Assembly (NCBI GenBank): GCA_937775295.1
Contig: CALKBZ010000003.1
Span: forward strand, 124,001 to 188,000
DNA from: an uncultured Opitutales bacterium
GTDB lineage: Bacteria > Verrucomicrobiota > Verrucomicrobiia > Opitutales > Coraliomargaritaceae
Direction: 5' to 3'
Length of the DNA stretch: 64,000 nt
Of the stretch, positions 9,216 to 18,382 are shown one piece after another; position 1 is the stretch's first letter, and every line of letters starts with the position of its first letter. Under the pieces are notes generated by a model. The model saw nothing but the letters and a program-made list of their open reading frames with translations. It ran no database searches and had not been told where the DNA came from. Made by a program: the position numbers and the translations under genes.

Positions 9216-10364
9216 ATGGATATTTTTAAGGAAAACGTGCTCCGTTTAAAGCGCACTATACCAGAGGGAGCGTTTGGGCATCCTTGGGTTAGATTAGCCG
9301 ATTTGGATCTGGCGGATTCGAGACTGGTTGATGGCAACGCGGCGACTTTGATTGCAGCGGATGGTGGTGTGCTGGGCAGTGGCATTTTCGATCGTCGCAA
9401 TCTGGCGGTCGCGTGGCGACGTTTCAGCTGGGCCGAAGGTGTGGCGTTTGATGAGAACTATATTGCCGATGCCATGCAGGAAGCGCTGGGCCGTCGTGGT
9501 GAGAGCGACTGCCAGCGGCTCATCAGTTCCGATGCAGATTATTTGCCCGGGCTGATTGTTGAGAAGTATGGAGACGTGCTAACTATTACCGCTGAGACCG
9601 CGGCGGCGGAGGCCCACCTTGATATGGTCGCAGAACTGTTGAAAGAGCACCTCGCGCCTCAGGAAATTGTGTTTCTAAATGATTGCGAAAGTCGAGTTGC
9701 TTATGGCCTCGAGCGTGAGGTGCGCACATTAGGTGGTAATAATTTAAAGGGCCGCTGGGTTGAAATTGATGAGCTAAGTTATCGACTTGATTTGATGCAG
9801 CCGCAGAAGCCACGGTTCTTTTTGGATCAACGCGAGCAACACGCTCTCGTGGGCAGCCTTTGCGAGGGGCGCGTCGTGCTTGATGCGTTTTCTCATTGCG
9901 GAGCGTTTGCGATGCAAGCACTTCGATCTGGAGCGGCGCATGTGGTCGCCACTGATCTTTCGGAGACCTGCGTGAAAGCCATCGGCGCCAATGCGCAGCG
10001 TAATGAATGCTTTATTGAAACGATTGATTGTGACGCGGCGGCATTTTTGGCGGAGCGTATGGCCGGGGATTTCGACTGTATCATACTTGATCCGCCGAGT
10101 GAAATAGCAGCAGATATCGATGCCTTGAAGCAGTTGCACGTCAGCGCATTTCGTTGCTTACCGGCAAGTGGCGTGTTGGCGACTTATTGCCGGTCAGAGT
10201 CGATTACACTGGAAGCCTTCGAGCGTCTGGTGTCGACTGCGGCTACTGAAGTCGGCCGCGAAGGTCGAATCTTCGCTCGGACGGGGCAACCGTTTGACTT
10301 TCCGACGCTCCTGAATTTCCCCGAAGGAAATGTCTTAAAGGGGCTTATTTTGCAGGTCGAGTAG
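9216..10364 (+). CDS. Class I SAM-dependent rRNA methyltransferase (RlmI/COG1092-like)
   Basis: Predicted 23S rRNA cytosine methyltransferase. An N-terminal PUA-like part (FGHPWVRLADL to about residue 75) precedes a linker with RFFLDQREQHALV, the SAM-binding motif VVLDAFSHCGAFAMQAL, and the catalytic-loop region IILDPPSE. This order is that of RlmI and relatives. 382 residues. Starts 12 bp after the LptF/G gene. Its last 20 bp overlap the 3' end of the convergent symporter gene. Confidence 0.88.
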   Translation: MDIFKENVLRLKRTIPEGAFGHPWVRLADLDLADSRLVDGNAATLIAADGGVLGSGIFDRRNLAVAWRRFSWAEGVAFDENYIADAMQEALGRRGESDCQRLISSDADYLPGLIVEKYGDVLTITAETAAAEAHLDMVAELLKEHLAPQEIVFLNDCESRVAYGLEREVRTLGGNNLKGRWVEIDELSYRLDLMQPQKPRFFLDQREQHALVGSLCEGRVVLDAFSHCGAFAMQALRSGAAHVVATDLSETCVKAIGANAQRNECFIETIDCDAAAFLAERMAGDFDCIILDPPSEIAADIDALKQLHVSAFRCLPASGVLATYCRSESITLEAFERLVSTAATEVGREGRIFARTGQPFDFPTLLNFPEGNVLKGLILQVE

Positions 10365-11886
10365 CGCTGTCAATTTCGGCGGCGTGCTTACGGAAGGAGA
10401 GCAACTCCTCTTTAATCACGGGGAGAAGTAGGTAGACTCCGATTAGATTTGGGAAGCACATGCCCAGCAGCATCCCGTCTGAGAAGTCTGTGACCGCTCC
10501 GAGCGACATCGACGCACCGAGCACGACGCAGAGACAAAACAGGAGTTGGTAAGAAGTCTTCACGATCTTACTGTTCCCAAATAGGCTGGTCCATGCTTGT
10601 TGCCCATAATAGGACCACGAGATCATGGTCGAAAATGCGAATAGTGTGACTGCGACAAACAGCACAAAAGGGAACCATGAAATGACGGATGCAAAGGATT
10701 GGGAGGTGATTGCAATGCCATCGCCGGTATTACCCAGCACTTCGCCATAATTACCCGTGATGACAATCACTAGGGCGGTGAGCGAACAAACCACGACAGT
10801 ATCGATTAAGGGCTCCAGTAATGCGACGATCCCTTCACTCGCGGGTTTGCTTGTCTTGACTGCCGCGTGTGCAATTGGGGCTGAGCCGATACCGGCCTCA
10901 TTCGAGAAAGTGCCACGCTGAATGCCGACCAGCATCGCACCAATCAGCCCTCCCACGTAAGCATCTGGAGTGAACGCTTGACTCACTATCAATGCAATCG
11001 CTTGAGGAATCTCGGCCAAGTGGGTGAATAAAACGACCACCGCAGCAAAGATGTAGATCATGCACATTAAGGGGACGAGTTTGGATGTGACATTTGCAAT
11101 ACGAGTGATGCCGCCAATAATCACCACGCCAACTATGATGGCGATGACGACTCCAATGACCCAGCGGTGTTCGGCTAATATACTCTCACTGCCGCCGCTG
11201 ATTTCAACAAATTGTGCGCATACTTGATTGATCTGAAACATGTTTCCACCCCCGAGAGATGCACCCACACATAAGATCGCAAATATGACTGCGAGCACCG
11301 AGCCTAAGACTCCCATTGCTTTGCCGCGTTCGGCTAAACCCTTCTTTAAATATTTCATCGCGCCGCCGCTGACTGTGCCATTTGCATCAATATCACGATA
11401 GCGCACCCCCAATGTGCACTCGGCAAATTTGGTGGTCATGCCTACTAAGCCAAGCACCACCATCCAAAAGGCTGCTCCGGGGCCCCCCTTGGAGATCGCG
11501 ATCGCAACACCAGCGATGTTGCCTAGGCCGACTGTAGCCGAGAGCGCTGCTGTGAGTGCTTGGAAATGGCTAATTTCACCAGGGTCGGTCGGTTTTGAGT
11601 ATTTGCCGCGAACCGTGCGTAGCGCTAATCCGAGAAACCTAATGTTTATAAATTTGAAGTAAACCGTCAAGAAGATCGCAGTACCTGCGAGCCAAATAAG
11701 GATGAACGGGATTTCTTGCCCAGCGATGGCGAATGGTTTGAAAAAGATAATGTCAAAGACTTTCTCGGTCCAAGGGGCGACGGCGTTATTGATCCTGTGG
11801 TCCAGATTCTCATCGCTGGCATTGGCGGTGCTGACTAGAAGCAGCAGAATAGAAAGCAGGCGTAAGTAAGTCAGGAGACGCAACAT
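10345..11886 (-). CDS. Sodium:alanine/glycine symporter (AGCS family)
   Basis: Multi-pass amino acid carrier. The AGCS signature region AALSATVGLGNIAGVAIAISKGGPG is intact, followed by GMTTKFAECTLGVRYR and many hydrophobic helices. Start set at the ATG at 11886; the residues after it (LRLLTYLRLLSILLLLVSTANAS) look like a signal sequence, which some AGCS members carry. An in-frame ATG at 11925 would add 13 residues. Convergent with the methyltransferase gene, overlapping it by 20 bp. Confidence 0.93.
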   Translation of the reverse strand: MLRLLTYLRLLSILLLLVSTANASDENLDHRINNAVAPWTEKVFDIIFFKPFAIAGQEIPFILIWLAGTAIFLTVYFKFINIRFLGLALRTVRGKYSKPTDPGEISHFQALTAALSATVGLGNIAGVAIAISKGGPGAAFWMVVLGLVGMTTKFAECTLGVRYRDIDANGTVSGGAMKYLKKGLAERGKAMGVLGSVLAVIFAILCVGASLGGGNMFQINQVCAQFVEISGGSESILAEHRWVIGVVIAIIVGVVIIGGITRIANVTSKLVPLMCMIYIFAAVVVLFTHLAEIPQAIALIVSQAFTPDAYVGGLIGAMLVGIQRGTFSNEAGIGSAPIAHAAVKTSKPASEGIVALLEPLIDTVVVCSLTALVIVITGNYGEVLGNTGDGIAITSQSFASVISWFPFVLFVAVTLFAFSTMISWSYYGQQAWTSLFGNSKIVKTSYQLLFCLCVVLGASMSLGAVTDFSDGMLLGMCFPNLIGVYLLLPVIKEELLSFRKHAAEIDSATRPAK

Positions 11887-11982
11887 ATTAGCGAAAGGGG
11901 GGCAGATTCGGGCACCTAGATCCAACGGTAGAAAATTACATCAATAATGATGTGATTTTTAGTTTGCTAGAGTGTGTCGTGG

Positions 11983-12393
11983 CTATGTGTCTTCTTTTTT
12001 ACTCTCAACGTCGTCGCTCTTTGGAGCTTCGGCGGCTGTAGTGCTGGCTTCGGCGGCTGTGGTGCTGGCTTCGGCGGCTGTGGTGCTGGCTTCGGCGGCT
12101 GTGGTGCTGGCTTCGGCGGCTGTGGTGCTGGCTTTGGCAGCTGTGGTGCTGGCTTCGACTTGTTTGCTTTCTGCCCGTGGGCTATGCGTTGGTTCATCTT
12201 CGGCATCCATCGCGCTGCGAACATCATTCTCGATGTCGGATGTCGCTTTTTTGAATTCTTTAATCGATTTCCCAAAAGACTTGAAGAGTTCAGGTAGGCG
12301 TTTTGCTCCGAATAGCAGCAGGACGACAAGGAAAATAAGAATCAGCTCCGGAGCTCGGAGATTCTGAATGAATGCTAAGTGTTGAATATTCAT
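11983..12393 (-). CDS. tatA: Twin-arginine translocase subunit TatA/TatE, with repetitive tail
   Basis: Forms the protein-conducting pore of the Tat pathway. The N-terminal helix APELILIFLVVLLLFGAKRLPELF with the FGAKRLPE hinge and the amphipathic helix FKSFGKSIKEFKKA are diagnostic. After about residue 80 the tail consists of seven-residue repeats of the type STTAAEA, encoded by six 21-bp tandem repeats (12026-12151), ending in a charged segment. A probable Tat substrate, the DUF1501 protein with RRKFI near its start, is encoded at 28986-30266. Downstream of a lipoprotein gene and rpoD on the same strand. Confidence 0.93.
   Translation of the reverse strand: MNIQHLAFIQNLRAPELILIFLVVLLLFGAKRLPELFKSFGKSIKEFKKATSDIENDVRSAMDAEDEPTHSPRAESKQVEASTTAAKASTTAAEASTTAAEASTTAAEASTTAAEASTTAAEAPKSDDVESKKEDT
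12026..12151. repeat. Six tandem 21-bp repeats inside tatA
   Basis: Unit GCTTCGGCGGCTGTGGTGCTG on the plus strand, six copies; copies 2-5 are identical, copy 1 has one change and copy 6 has several. The length of 21 bp keeps the reading frame, so copy number can change without breaking tatA. Confidence 0.95.
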
Positions 12394-12416
12394 GAGTAAA
12401 CTAGGTTAACTATATA

Positions 12417-12821
12417 TTAGTTTTCTTGGTCGGGATTGCTATAGATCTTTGTGAGCTCGATATCGCGAGTGCTGTCTGCGGTCTTGACCGTATTGTTGAT
12501 TTCTGGGTCACCTTCGAGGATGTCGGCCGTTAACAGTGTTTCGCTTAAACTACTCGGGCGTGCTTTAAGCACCGCAGTTTCCACGCCTGCATAGTCGGCT
12601 GTGATGAGAAACTGATCGCCCAGATCCATGCCATTGCGGATGGTCGCGATACGTTCAAATAGATCGATATGCACGATCATCGGTTCTTTGTCAGTGATCA
12701 TAGGCGCGGTTTCGCGCTTTTGACCTTCGGTGATGCGGACCCCGTTAGGGCCGGCACATCCTACTAGGATCAAGGCAAGCGCACAACTGAAGGCGGCGAT
12801 AAGTGAGGAATGTAAACGCAT
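12417..12821 (-). CDS. Small lipoprotein of unknown function
   Basis: 134 residues with a short signal peptide and lipobox LVGC (Cys about residue 22), so probably anchored to a membrane. The mature part has no family that I recognise; it contains DLGDQFLITADYAGVETAVLKAR, which could be a small beta-rich domain. It lies 23 bp upstream of tatA and 40 bp downstream of rpoD, all on the minus strand. Confidence 0.75.
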   Translation of the reverse strand: MRLHSSLIAAFSCALALILVGCAGPNGVRITEGQKRETAPMITDKEPMIVHIDLFERIATIRNGMDLGDQFLITADYAGVETAVLKARPSSLSETLLTADILEGDPEINNTVKTADSTRDIELTKIYSNPDQEN

Positions 12822-12861
12822 AGATGGCTTAAGTAAAAGAAGAGCTAATTAGGGGGGTTGT

Positions 12862-14814
12862 TTATTTTTTTGCGTTCTCGCGTTTTAGACTGTCCATGCC
12901 TGGTTTTTCCAGATTGATGTCGCCTTCGAAGAAACCATGCAGCTGGCGAATACGGGTCGGGTGGCGCATCTTACGAAGCGCTTTGGCTTCGATCTGTCGA
13001 ATACGCTCACGGGTCACCTTAAACTGGCGGCCGACCTCTTCGAGTGTTCGTGAATAGCCATCGGCGAGGCCGAAGCGGAGTGAGAGCACCTTGCGCTCCC
13101 GCTCAGTCAGACTGTCGAGGACGTCGGTGATTTTTTCGCGTAAAAGGCTATACGCTGTCATGTCGTAAGGATTCTCGGCTCCCTTATCTTCGATGAAGTC
13201 ACCGAAGTTGGTATCGTCCGAGTCGCCCACTGGGCTTTGTAGCGAAATCGGCTGTTGCGCCATCTTCATGATAGACTGCACACGCTCGATCGGCAGGTTC
13301 ATTTCGTCGGCGACTTCCTCGGCAGTTGGCTCATGGCCAAGTTCTTGGAGGAGTTGCTTCTGCACCTGCATGACCTTGTTGAGAGTCTCGATCATGTGCA
13401 CCGGGATACGGATGGTGCGGGCCTGATCAGCGATGGAGCGAGTGATCGCTTGGCGAATCCACCATGTGGCATAGGTGGAGAATTTGTAGCCGCGGCGGTA
13501 TTCGAATTTCTCAACCGCTTTCATGAGGCCCATGTTGCCTTCTTGAATCAAGTCGAGGAAGGATAGGCCACGGTTGGTGTATTTCTTCGCGATCGAGATC
13601 ACGAGGCGCAGGTTGGCTTCGACCATCTCAGTCTTGGCTTTGTGCGCTTGACGCAGACCTACCCGAACTTCGCGGATGATCTCCATGAATTCGCGTGCAT
13701 CCATCTTGAACTCAGTGGTGAGTTCGCGAAGGCGTTTCTCGGTTGCATCAATGTCGGCCTTCTTCTTGCGCCGAGTGGCTACTTTGTCGGCAGATTCGAG
13801 ATCGTCATAGAGATCGATGATTTCGCGATAGACCGGAGTCAGATTGCTGAGGAAGTCTTCAAAAACCTTAAGCTTGAGGCAGTATTTGCGGAGCACTAGT
13901 CGCAGCTCGGTCTCGTATTTTTTCATACGAGTGTGAGAGCGCTTCTCGTTCGGGCCGTTGCCCTCGTCAGCTGCTTTGAGTTGGCTGTCCCATGCCGCGT
14001 AAATGCGCTCGCCGAGCTTGTGTGCTTGTTCGAGCAGCTTTGGTAGGCTGTTGAAATAGATTTCGCGACTCTCGATCTTTTTGTCGAGCACGACGCGGTC
14101 GAAACGTTCTTCGCGATTGAGAAGCTTCTGAACGATGTTGTTTTGGAACTCCAGCGTTAATGCTGTAGAGAAGAGAGCATCTTGGGCGCGCAGTTCGGCC
14201 TTCTCGATACGCTTGGAGATGGCGACTTCTTCCTCACGGGTCAGCAACGGTACTTGACCCATTTGCTTAAGATACATCCGAACAGGATCGTCGAGGATGT
14301 CGTTTTGAGAGGTGCGGACTTCTTTCTCTTCAGTCTCTTCTTGGCGGGCCTTGAAGGCTTCGACTTCGGTGTCGTCGAGGATCTCGACTTCGAGATTTTG
14401 AAGGATGGAAATGATATTTTCGATTTCGTCAGGATTGCTGACGCTATCGGGCAAGGCTTCGTTGATGTCTTTGTAGGTAAGGAAGCTCTGCTCTTTGGAA
14501 AGTCGAATCAGGCTGCGGATACGCTCGTTCAGCTTTTCCTGTGCTTTCGCGGTGAGTTTGCGCTTTTTAGGTGCAGCCTTTTCGATCTCTCTCTTAATCT
14601 CTTCTGCAGTGACTACCTTCTTAGTGGGGGTTTTACTTGTGGGAGTCTTTTTCGCTGCAACCTTCTTGGCGGGAGTTTTCTTCACCGTAATCTTCTTGGC
14701 TGCGACTTTTTTAGTCGGCACTTTTTTAGCGGCACTTTTTTTAGCCGGCGCTTTTTTAGCGGCGGCTTTTTTGGTCACTGTTTTTTTTGCGGTGGTTTTT
14801 TTCGCTGCGGACAT
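12862..14814 (-). CDS. rpoD: Primary RNA polymerase sigma factor (sigma-70) with histone-H1-like N-terminus
   Basis: Directs RNA polymerase to housekeeping promoters. 650 residues. Residues 1-70 are almost only Lys, Ala, Thr, Pro and Val in AAKK/PAKK/VTKK repeats. Then come a region 1.1-like segment (about 85-155), region 1.2 ([21 protein letters not shown]), region 2 with [27 protein letters not shown] and [13 protein letters not shown], region 3, and region 4 ending with the helix-turn-helix [25 protein letters not shown]. It follows dnaG by 37 bp, the classic dnaG-rpoD pairing; rpsU is not seen. The basic extension is unusual among primary sigma factors. Confidence 0.97.
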   Translation of the reverse strand: MSAAKKTTAKKTVTKKAAAKKAPAKKSAAKKVPTKKVAAKKITVKKTPAKKVAAKKTPTSKTPTKKVVTAEEIKREIEKAAPKKRKLTAKAQEKLNERIRSLIRLSKEQSFLTYKDINEALPDSVSNPDEIENIISILQNLEVEILDDTEVEAFKARQEETEEKEVRTSQNDILDDPVRMYLKQMGQVPLLTREEEVAISKRIEKAELRAQDALFSTALTLEFQNNIVQKLLNREERFDRVVLDKKIESREIYFNSLPKLLEQAHKLGERIYAAWDSQLKAADEGNGPNEKRSHTRMKKYETELRLVLRKYCLKLKVFEDFLSNLTPVYREIIDLYDDLESADKVATRRKKKADIDATEKRLRELTTEFKMDAREFMEIIREVRVGLRQAHKAKTEMVEANLRLVISIAKKYTNRGLSFLDLIQEGNMGLMKAVEKFEYRRGYKFSTYATWWIRQAITRSIADQARTIRIPVHMIETLNKVMQVQKQLLQELGHEPTAEEVADEMNLPIERVQSIMKMAQQPISLQSPVGDSDDTNFGDFIEDKGAENPYDMTAYSLLREKITDVLDSLTERERKVLSLRFGLADGYSRTLEEVGRQFKVTRERIRQIEAKALRKMRHPTRIRQLHGFFEGDINLEKPGMDSLKRENAKK

Positions 14815-14851
14815 AATGTGGTGTGGTTGCTTGGAAAGAGTTCGGCTTTGT

Positions 14852-16693
14852 CTAAATTTCGAGCTGGTGTGGTGTATCGAGTTCGTTCTTGGCTGCCTTT
14901 ACTTTGCGCATGAGGGCTAATTGCTCATCAGGCGAGCAGTTGGCTACTTGTTGCTGTAGGATCTTTAACTTGATTTTAAGGTTTTTTAAGTGGTTCTTGT
15001 AAATGTAGTTGAGATATCTGTTGATTTCAAGCTCTGGGATGTCGGCATCTATTTCTAGGTCTTTTGATTGAAGGTCGGCCATTAGTTGACGGTCTTCTAT
15101 CGTGTCGATGAGATTTTCGATATTTGAAGTATTTTCAATCAATCCTTCGCGCAGTTCGGCGAGGACGCGTTTGAGGAGACGGCCGGCTGGCGATGTGCTA
15201 TTAATCCAATCGTAATCAATTATTTCTGAGATTGCTGCGCTGTGTTCGGGGAAACGTAAAATGAGCCAAAGTAGTTCCCATGTCCCATCTGTCAATAGTG
15301 TGTCTGTACGGACTTTTTTGGTGGGTGTTTGCTGATTCTGACCTGAGTTGTACGCCTGAGGCTTTGCGGATTTTTTGAAATCAACCAGTGCGGCGTGTGA
15401 ATCGACATTTAGCAGCTTTGAGGCGGTCTGTATGTAATCTTCGCGTGCAACCTCGGAAGGGACGTGCTGTAATAGATCGAAGACGTTGCGTAGGGCAGTG
15501 GTTTTTTCGTTGGTGCTGGGGGCGCGGCCTTCGGGGAGGCTTTCGGAGATGGCCAGCTCGATGGCACTTTTTGAGTTTGCGCGGAGCGGTTCGAGTGCGG
15601 CGGCGCCGTGCTGACGCAGTAAGTCGTCGGGGTCGGCTTTTTCCGGCAGCAATAGATAGCGGAACTCGAGGCCGGCCTTGAAGGCTAGTGGCAGGGCGCG
15701 CAGGGCCGCTTTGCGGCCTGCTTTGTCGCCATCCAATAAACATTCGACGGTATTGGGCTGGTAGCGCCGCATCAGATGGAGTTGGTCGTCGGTGATTGCG
15801 GTCCCCTGTGGGGCGACCGCGGTGTGCAGGCCGACGGACCAGCAGCGAATCGCGTCGAGTTGACCTTCAACGAGGAGGAAGCTGCCGCCTTCTTTGAGAT
15901 GTGTGCGGGCGTGATCCATGCCGAACAGGATGCGGCCTTTGTGGAAGATCTGCGTTTCGGGGGAGTTGACGTACTTGGCTTCGCGGGCTGGATCGTCTGC
16001 CGGGGTCTGCTCTAGTTGACGCGCGGTAAAGGCGACGACGCGCCCTTGCACATCGCGGATCGGCACCATGAGTCGGCCGCGGAAGCGTGATTTGAAATTG
16101 TCGTGAAAGTTTTCGTTGTCGCGGGCAAAGAACAATCCGCTTTGACGCATTGCGGCGGCGGGGATGCCGCGCTCCTTAAAATAAAGCGCGAGTGCATTAC
16201 GCGCGACGGGCGCATAACCGATTTTGACTTCATCTGCGGTCTCCATCGTGAAGCCGCGTTGATCTTGCCAATATTTGCGCACGGGTGCGGCTTCTTCGGA
16301 TTCAATGAATTGCTGGTGAAACCAAGTCGTGGCGAGTTCATGGATTTCGAAGATTTGCTTGCGCAGCGACATTTCTTCGCGGGACGGGCCACCGGCTTCG
16401 TATTCGAGGGTGATGTTAAACTTCTTAGCAATGAACTCGATGGCTTCAGGAAATTCGAGATTCTCGACCTTCATGATGAAGGTGAAGCAGTCGCCGCCTT
16501 CGCCGGTACTAAAGCATTTATAGAAGCCGCGGTCGGGGTGGACGTAAAACGAAGGGGTCTTTTCCTGAGTAAACGGGCTGAGGCCTTTCCATGAACTGCC
16601 AGCTCGCTTGAGTTCGACGTAGGGAGACACGAGATCCACCAAATTTACCTGGTGCTTTATCGTTTCGACTGATTTTTGCGCAATGCGGGCCAC
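14852..16693 (-). CDS. dnaG: DNA primase with altered zinc-ribbon
   Basis: Makes RNA primers for replication. The N-terminal domain has the fold-defining text [13 protein letters not shown] and [12 protein letters not shown], but the usual zinc ligands Cys-x2-His and Cys-x2-Cys become Ser39, Thr42, Cys60 and Thr63. The catalytic core follows: [11 protein letters not shown], then Toprim acidic residues in LVEGQLDAI (about 276) and [12 protein letters not shown] (about 321-323). The C-terminal helicase-binding part (about 460-613) is helical. Length is near normal. Start is the ATG at 16693; RPK-type substitution and a conserved Gln-rich start are consistent. It lies between a TPR lipoprotein gene and rpoD. 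Confidence 0.95.
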   Translation of the reverse strand: MARIAQKSVETIKHQVNLVDLVSPYVELKRAGSSWKGLSPFTQEKTPSFYVHPDRGFYKCFSTGEGGDCFTFIMKVENLEFPEAIEFIAKKFNITLEYEAGGPSREEMSLRKQIFEIHELATTWFHQQFIESEEAAPVRKYWQDQRGFTMETADEVKIGYAPVARNALALYFKERGIPAAAMRQSGLFFARDNENFHDNFKSRFRGRLMVPIRDVQGRVVAFTARQLEQTPADDPAREAKYVNSPETQIFHKGRILFGMDHARTHLKEGGSFLLVEGQLDAIRCWSVGLHTAVAPQGTAITDDQLHLMRRYQPNTVECLLDGDKAGRKAALRALPLAFKAGLEFRYLLLPEKADPDDLLRQHGAAALEPLRANSKSAIELAISESLPEGRAPSTNEKTTALRNVFDLLQHVPSEVAREDYIQTASKLLNVDSHAALVDFKKSAKPQAYNSGQNQQTPTKKVRTDTLLTDGTWELLWLILRFPEHSAAISEIIDYDWINSTSPAGRLLKRVLAELREGLIENTSNIENLIDTIEDRQLMADLQSKDLEIDADIPELEINRYLNYIYKNHLKNLKIKLKILQQQVANCSPDEQLALMRKVKAAKNELDTPHQLEI

Positions 16694-16743
16694 GTGTTAT
16701 ATATGTAGGAAGCGGGTGGTGTTAAAAATGGCTTGCTCGAAGC

Positions 16744-18342
16744 TTAGCGGAGTCGAGTGATTGAGGCTTCAGCCTCTTTGCGCAGCGGGTGATTCGGCGC
16801 GAGCTGGATGAAGCGTTCATAAAGCACGATTGCGGAGGAATTGTTCTCGCTGATTCGCTCATAGCCGCGGGCGAGTGAGAGGGCGATCTCGGGGCTGCTA
16901 GGAAAGCGGTCGTAGGTGGTCTCCAATTCGGCGAGGAAGTCTTGTGGCTTTTTTGTGCGTTGTATCGCGCGCAGGTAGTCGAGGGTGTAGTTGATCTCTT
17001 GCGGGGCGAGTCGGGTGGCCTCAAGTGCGGTGGTCTCGGCGTTTTTAGCTTGTCCGTCGAGTCGGTAGGCGAGCGAGAGTTGATTCCATATGTCGGCGCG
17101 GGCGTTGGCACGGCCGAGTGCTTGCCAGTAGAGCTGGATGGCTTGTTTGTAATCGTGCTCCATGAACGCGCTTTCGGCATCTGCCAGTAGCTGTTCTAAG
17201 CTGCGTGGTGTGAGTGTGGGGGTAATTGCGGGTGCTGCCTGGAGGGCTGCCACGCCAGTCTTGATGTCAGCGTCGGTCGCGATGTTGCCGTTAAGATCGG
17301 AGGTGCTGGCAGAGTCATTGATGGTCGCGCCTTCGCTCTGTTGATCGTTGCTGAGCGTGGGTTCGACTTCTAATGCGGGTGTGTTGGCCATTGCTTCGGC
17401 GCGCTCCAGGTCTAGCATGACTTGTGCCTTCCCAGACGTGGCCTCGCCAGCGTCAACAATTGTTGGGTCGGTGGCTGCAGCTGGGGTGCTGGCTACGAGT
17501 TTGGCGGCTGCCTCTTTAGCGGCGTTGGCTTGGGTCAGCTCTGCTTGCATGGCTACTTGAGCACTGCGCCAGCGTTCGAGTTCGCCGCGGGCGTTGGCCC
17601 ATTCGCTGGCATCGACAGCACCAGGGAATTGTTTGTCGAGTTGAGTGATGGCTGTTTCAGCGGTGGTCCAGCTTTTGTTGCGAAGGTGGATATCAAGAAG
17701 GCCGAAGAGTGCGGGAAGGGCGTTGGGGTCGTCGCTGTTGGCGGCGATGTTTAGCCAACGTTCGGCCTGAGGTAGGTTGTCGAGTTGCTTGAAAAGTGTG
17801 CCGATTGCGACTGCAGTTTCTGCCGAGGGTGCACTGTTTTCCGGGTCGACGCCTTTTAGGTAAGCGTCGAGGGCTGGCTGAGTCTGCTGTGCTTGTGCGC
17901 GGAATTCGCCGAGGCGTAACCATAGTTCGGCGTTGACGGCGTCGGGCTCAACCGCGACCAGTGCTTCGAGTAGATCGTAAGCGGCGGCGGATTGATGCGC
18001 ATTTTCTTGTGCGCGGTAGGTTTGGTAGATGAGTTCTACGTCGTCCGGTGCCAGAGCATAAGCGGCGCTGAGGTAAAAGGCGGCTTCGGGAGTATTGCCC
18101 AGCACTTGGTGGATCCCGCCGATTTCTTGAAGGATTTTGGGGTCGTTGGGGTATGCTTGAGCGAGTGTTTCGAGCGTGTTGAGTGCTGCGGTCTCGTCCC
18201 CAGCAGCGCGTTGTTGTGTGGCCTGATTGAGGCTGTTGGCTCGCTTTTCTTCTGGACCGCTGCAACCAGCGAAAATCGCCAGTGTCAGAGGGATAAGAGT
18301 GAAGAATAGTTTTTTGGTGTTTGCTTTTAGCATAAGCAGCAA
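16744..18342 (-). CDS. TPR-repeat lipoprotein
   Basis: 532 residues with a signal peptide ending in the lipobox FAGC (about residue 27). Tetratricopeptide units are recognisable in the N-terminal half (QRAAGDETAALNTLETLAQAYPNDPK, GNTPEAAFYLSAAYALAPDD) and again at the C-terminus (HDYKQAIQLYWQALGRANARAD, NSSAIVLYERFIQLAPNHP), separated by a low-complexity Ala/Thr-rich linker (about 265-385). Probably a periplasmic scaffold; partner unknown. Lies 51 bp upstream of dnaG, which it may be cotranscribed with, and divergent from the DUF362-like gene. An alternative start is the ATG at 18333. Confidence 0.82.
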   Translation of the reverse strand: MLLMLKANTKKLFFTLIPLTLAIFAGCSGPEEKRANSLNQATQQRAAGDETAALNTLETLAQAYPNDPKILQEIGGIHQVLGNTPEAAFYLSAAYALAPDDVELIYQTYRAQENAHQSAAAYDLLEALVAVEPDAVNAELWLRLGEFRAQAQQTQPALDAYLKGVDPENSAPSAETAVAIGTLFKQLDNLPQAERWLNIAANSDDPNALPALFGLLDIHLRNKSWTTAETAITQLDKQFPGAVDASEWANARGELERWRSAQVAMQAELTQANAAKEAAAKLVASTPAAATDPTIVDAGEATSGKAQVMLDLERAEAMANTPALEVEPTLSNDQQSEGATINDSASTSDLNGNIATDADIKTGVAALQAAPAITPTLTPRSLEQLLADAESAFMEHDYKQAIQLYWQALGRANARADIWNQLSLAYRLDGQAKNAETTALEATRLAPQEINYTLDYLRAIQRTKKPQDFLAELETTYDRFPSSPEIALSLARGYERISENNSSAIVLYERFIQLAPNHPLRKEAEASITRLR

Positions 18343-18382
18343 TTTGTTGCGATGGGTGTGTAATACTGAAGATCAGAACACA

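Noticed and set aside
12026-12151. CRISPR array
   Set aside because: The repeats are contiguous, without spacers, and code for the TatA tail.
14182-14913. Long plus-strand open frame opposite rpoD (243 codons)
   Set aside because: It mirrors the AAKK repeats of rpoD, is Phe/Gly-rich and has no family features; an antisense shadow.
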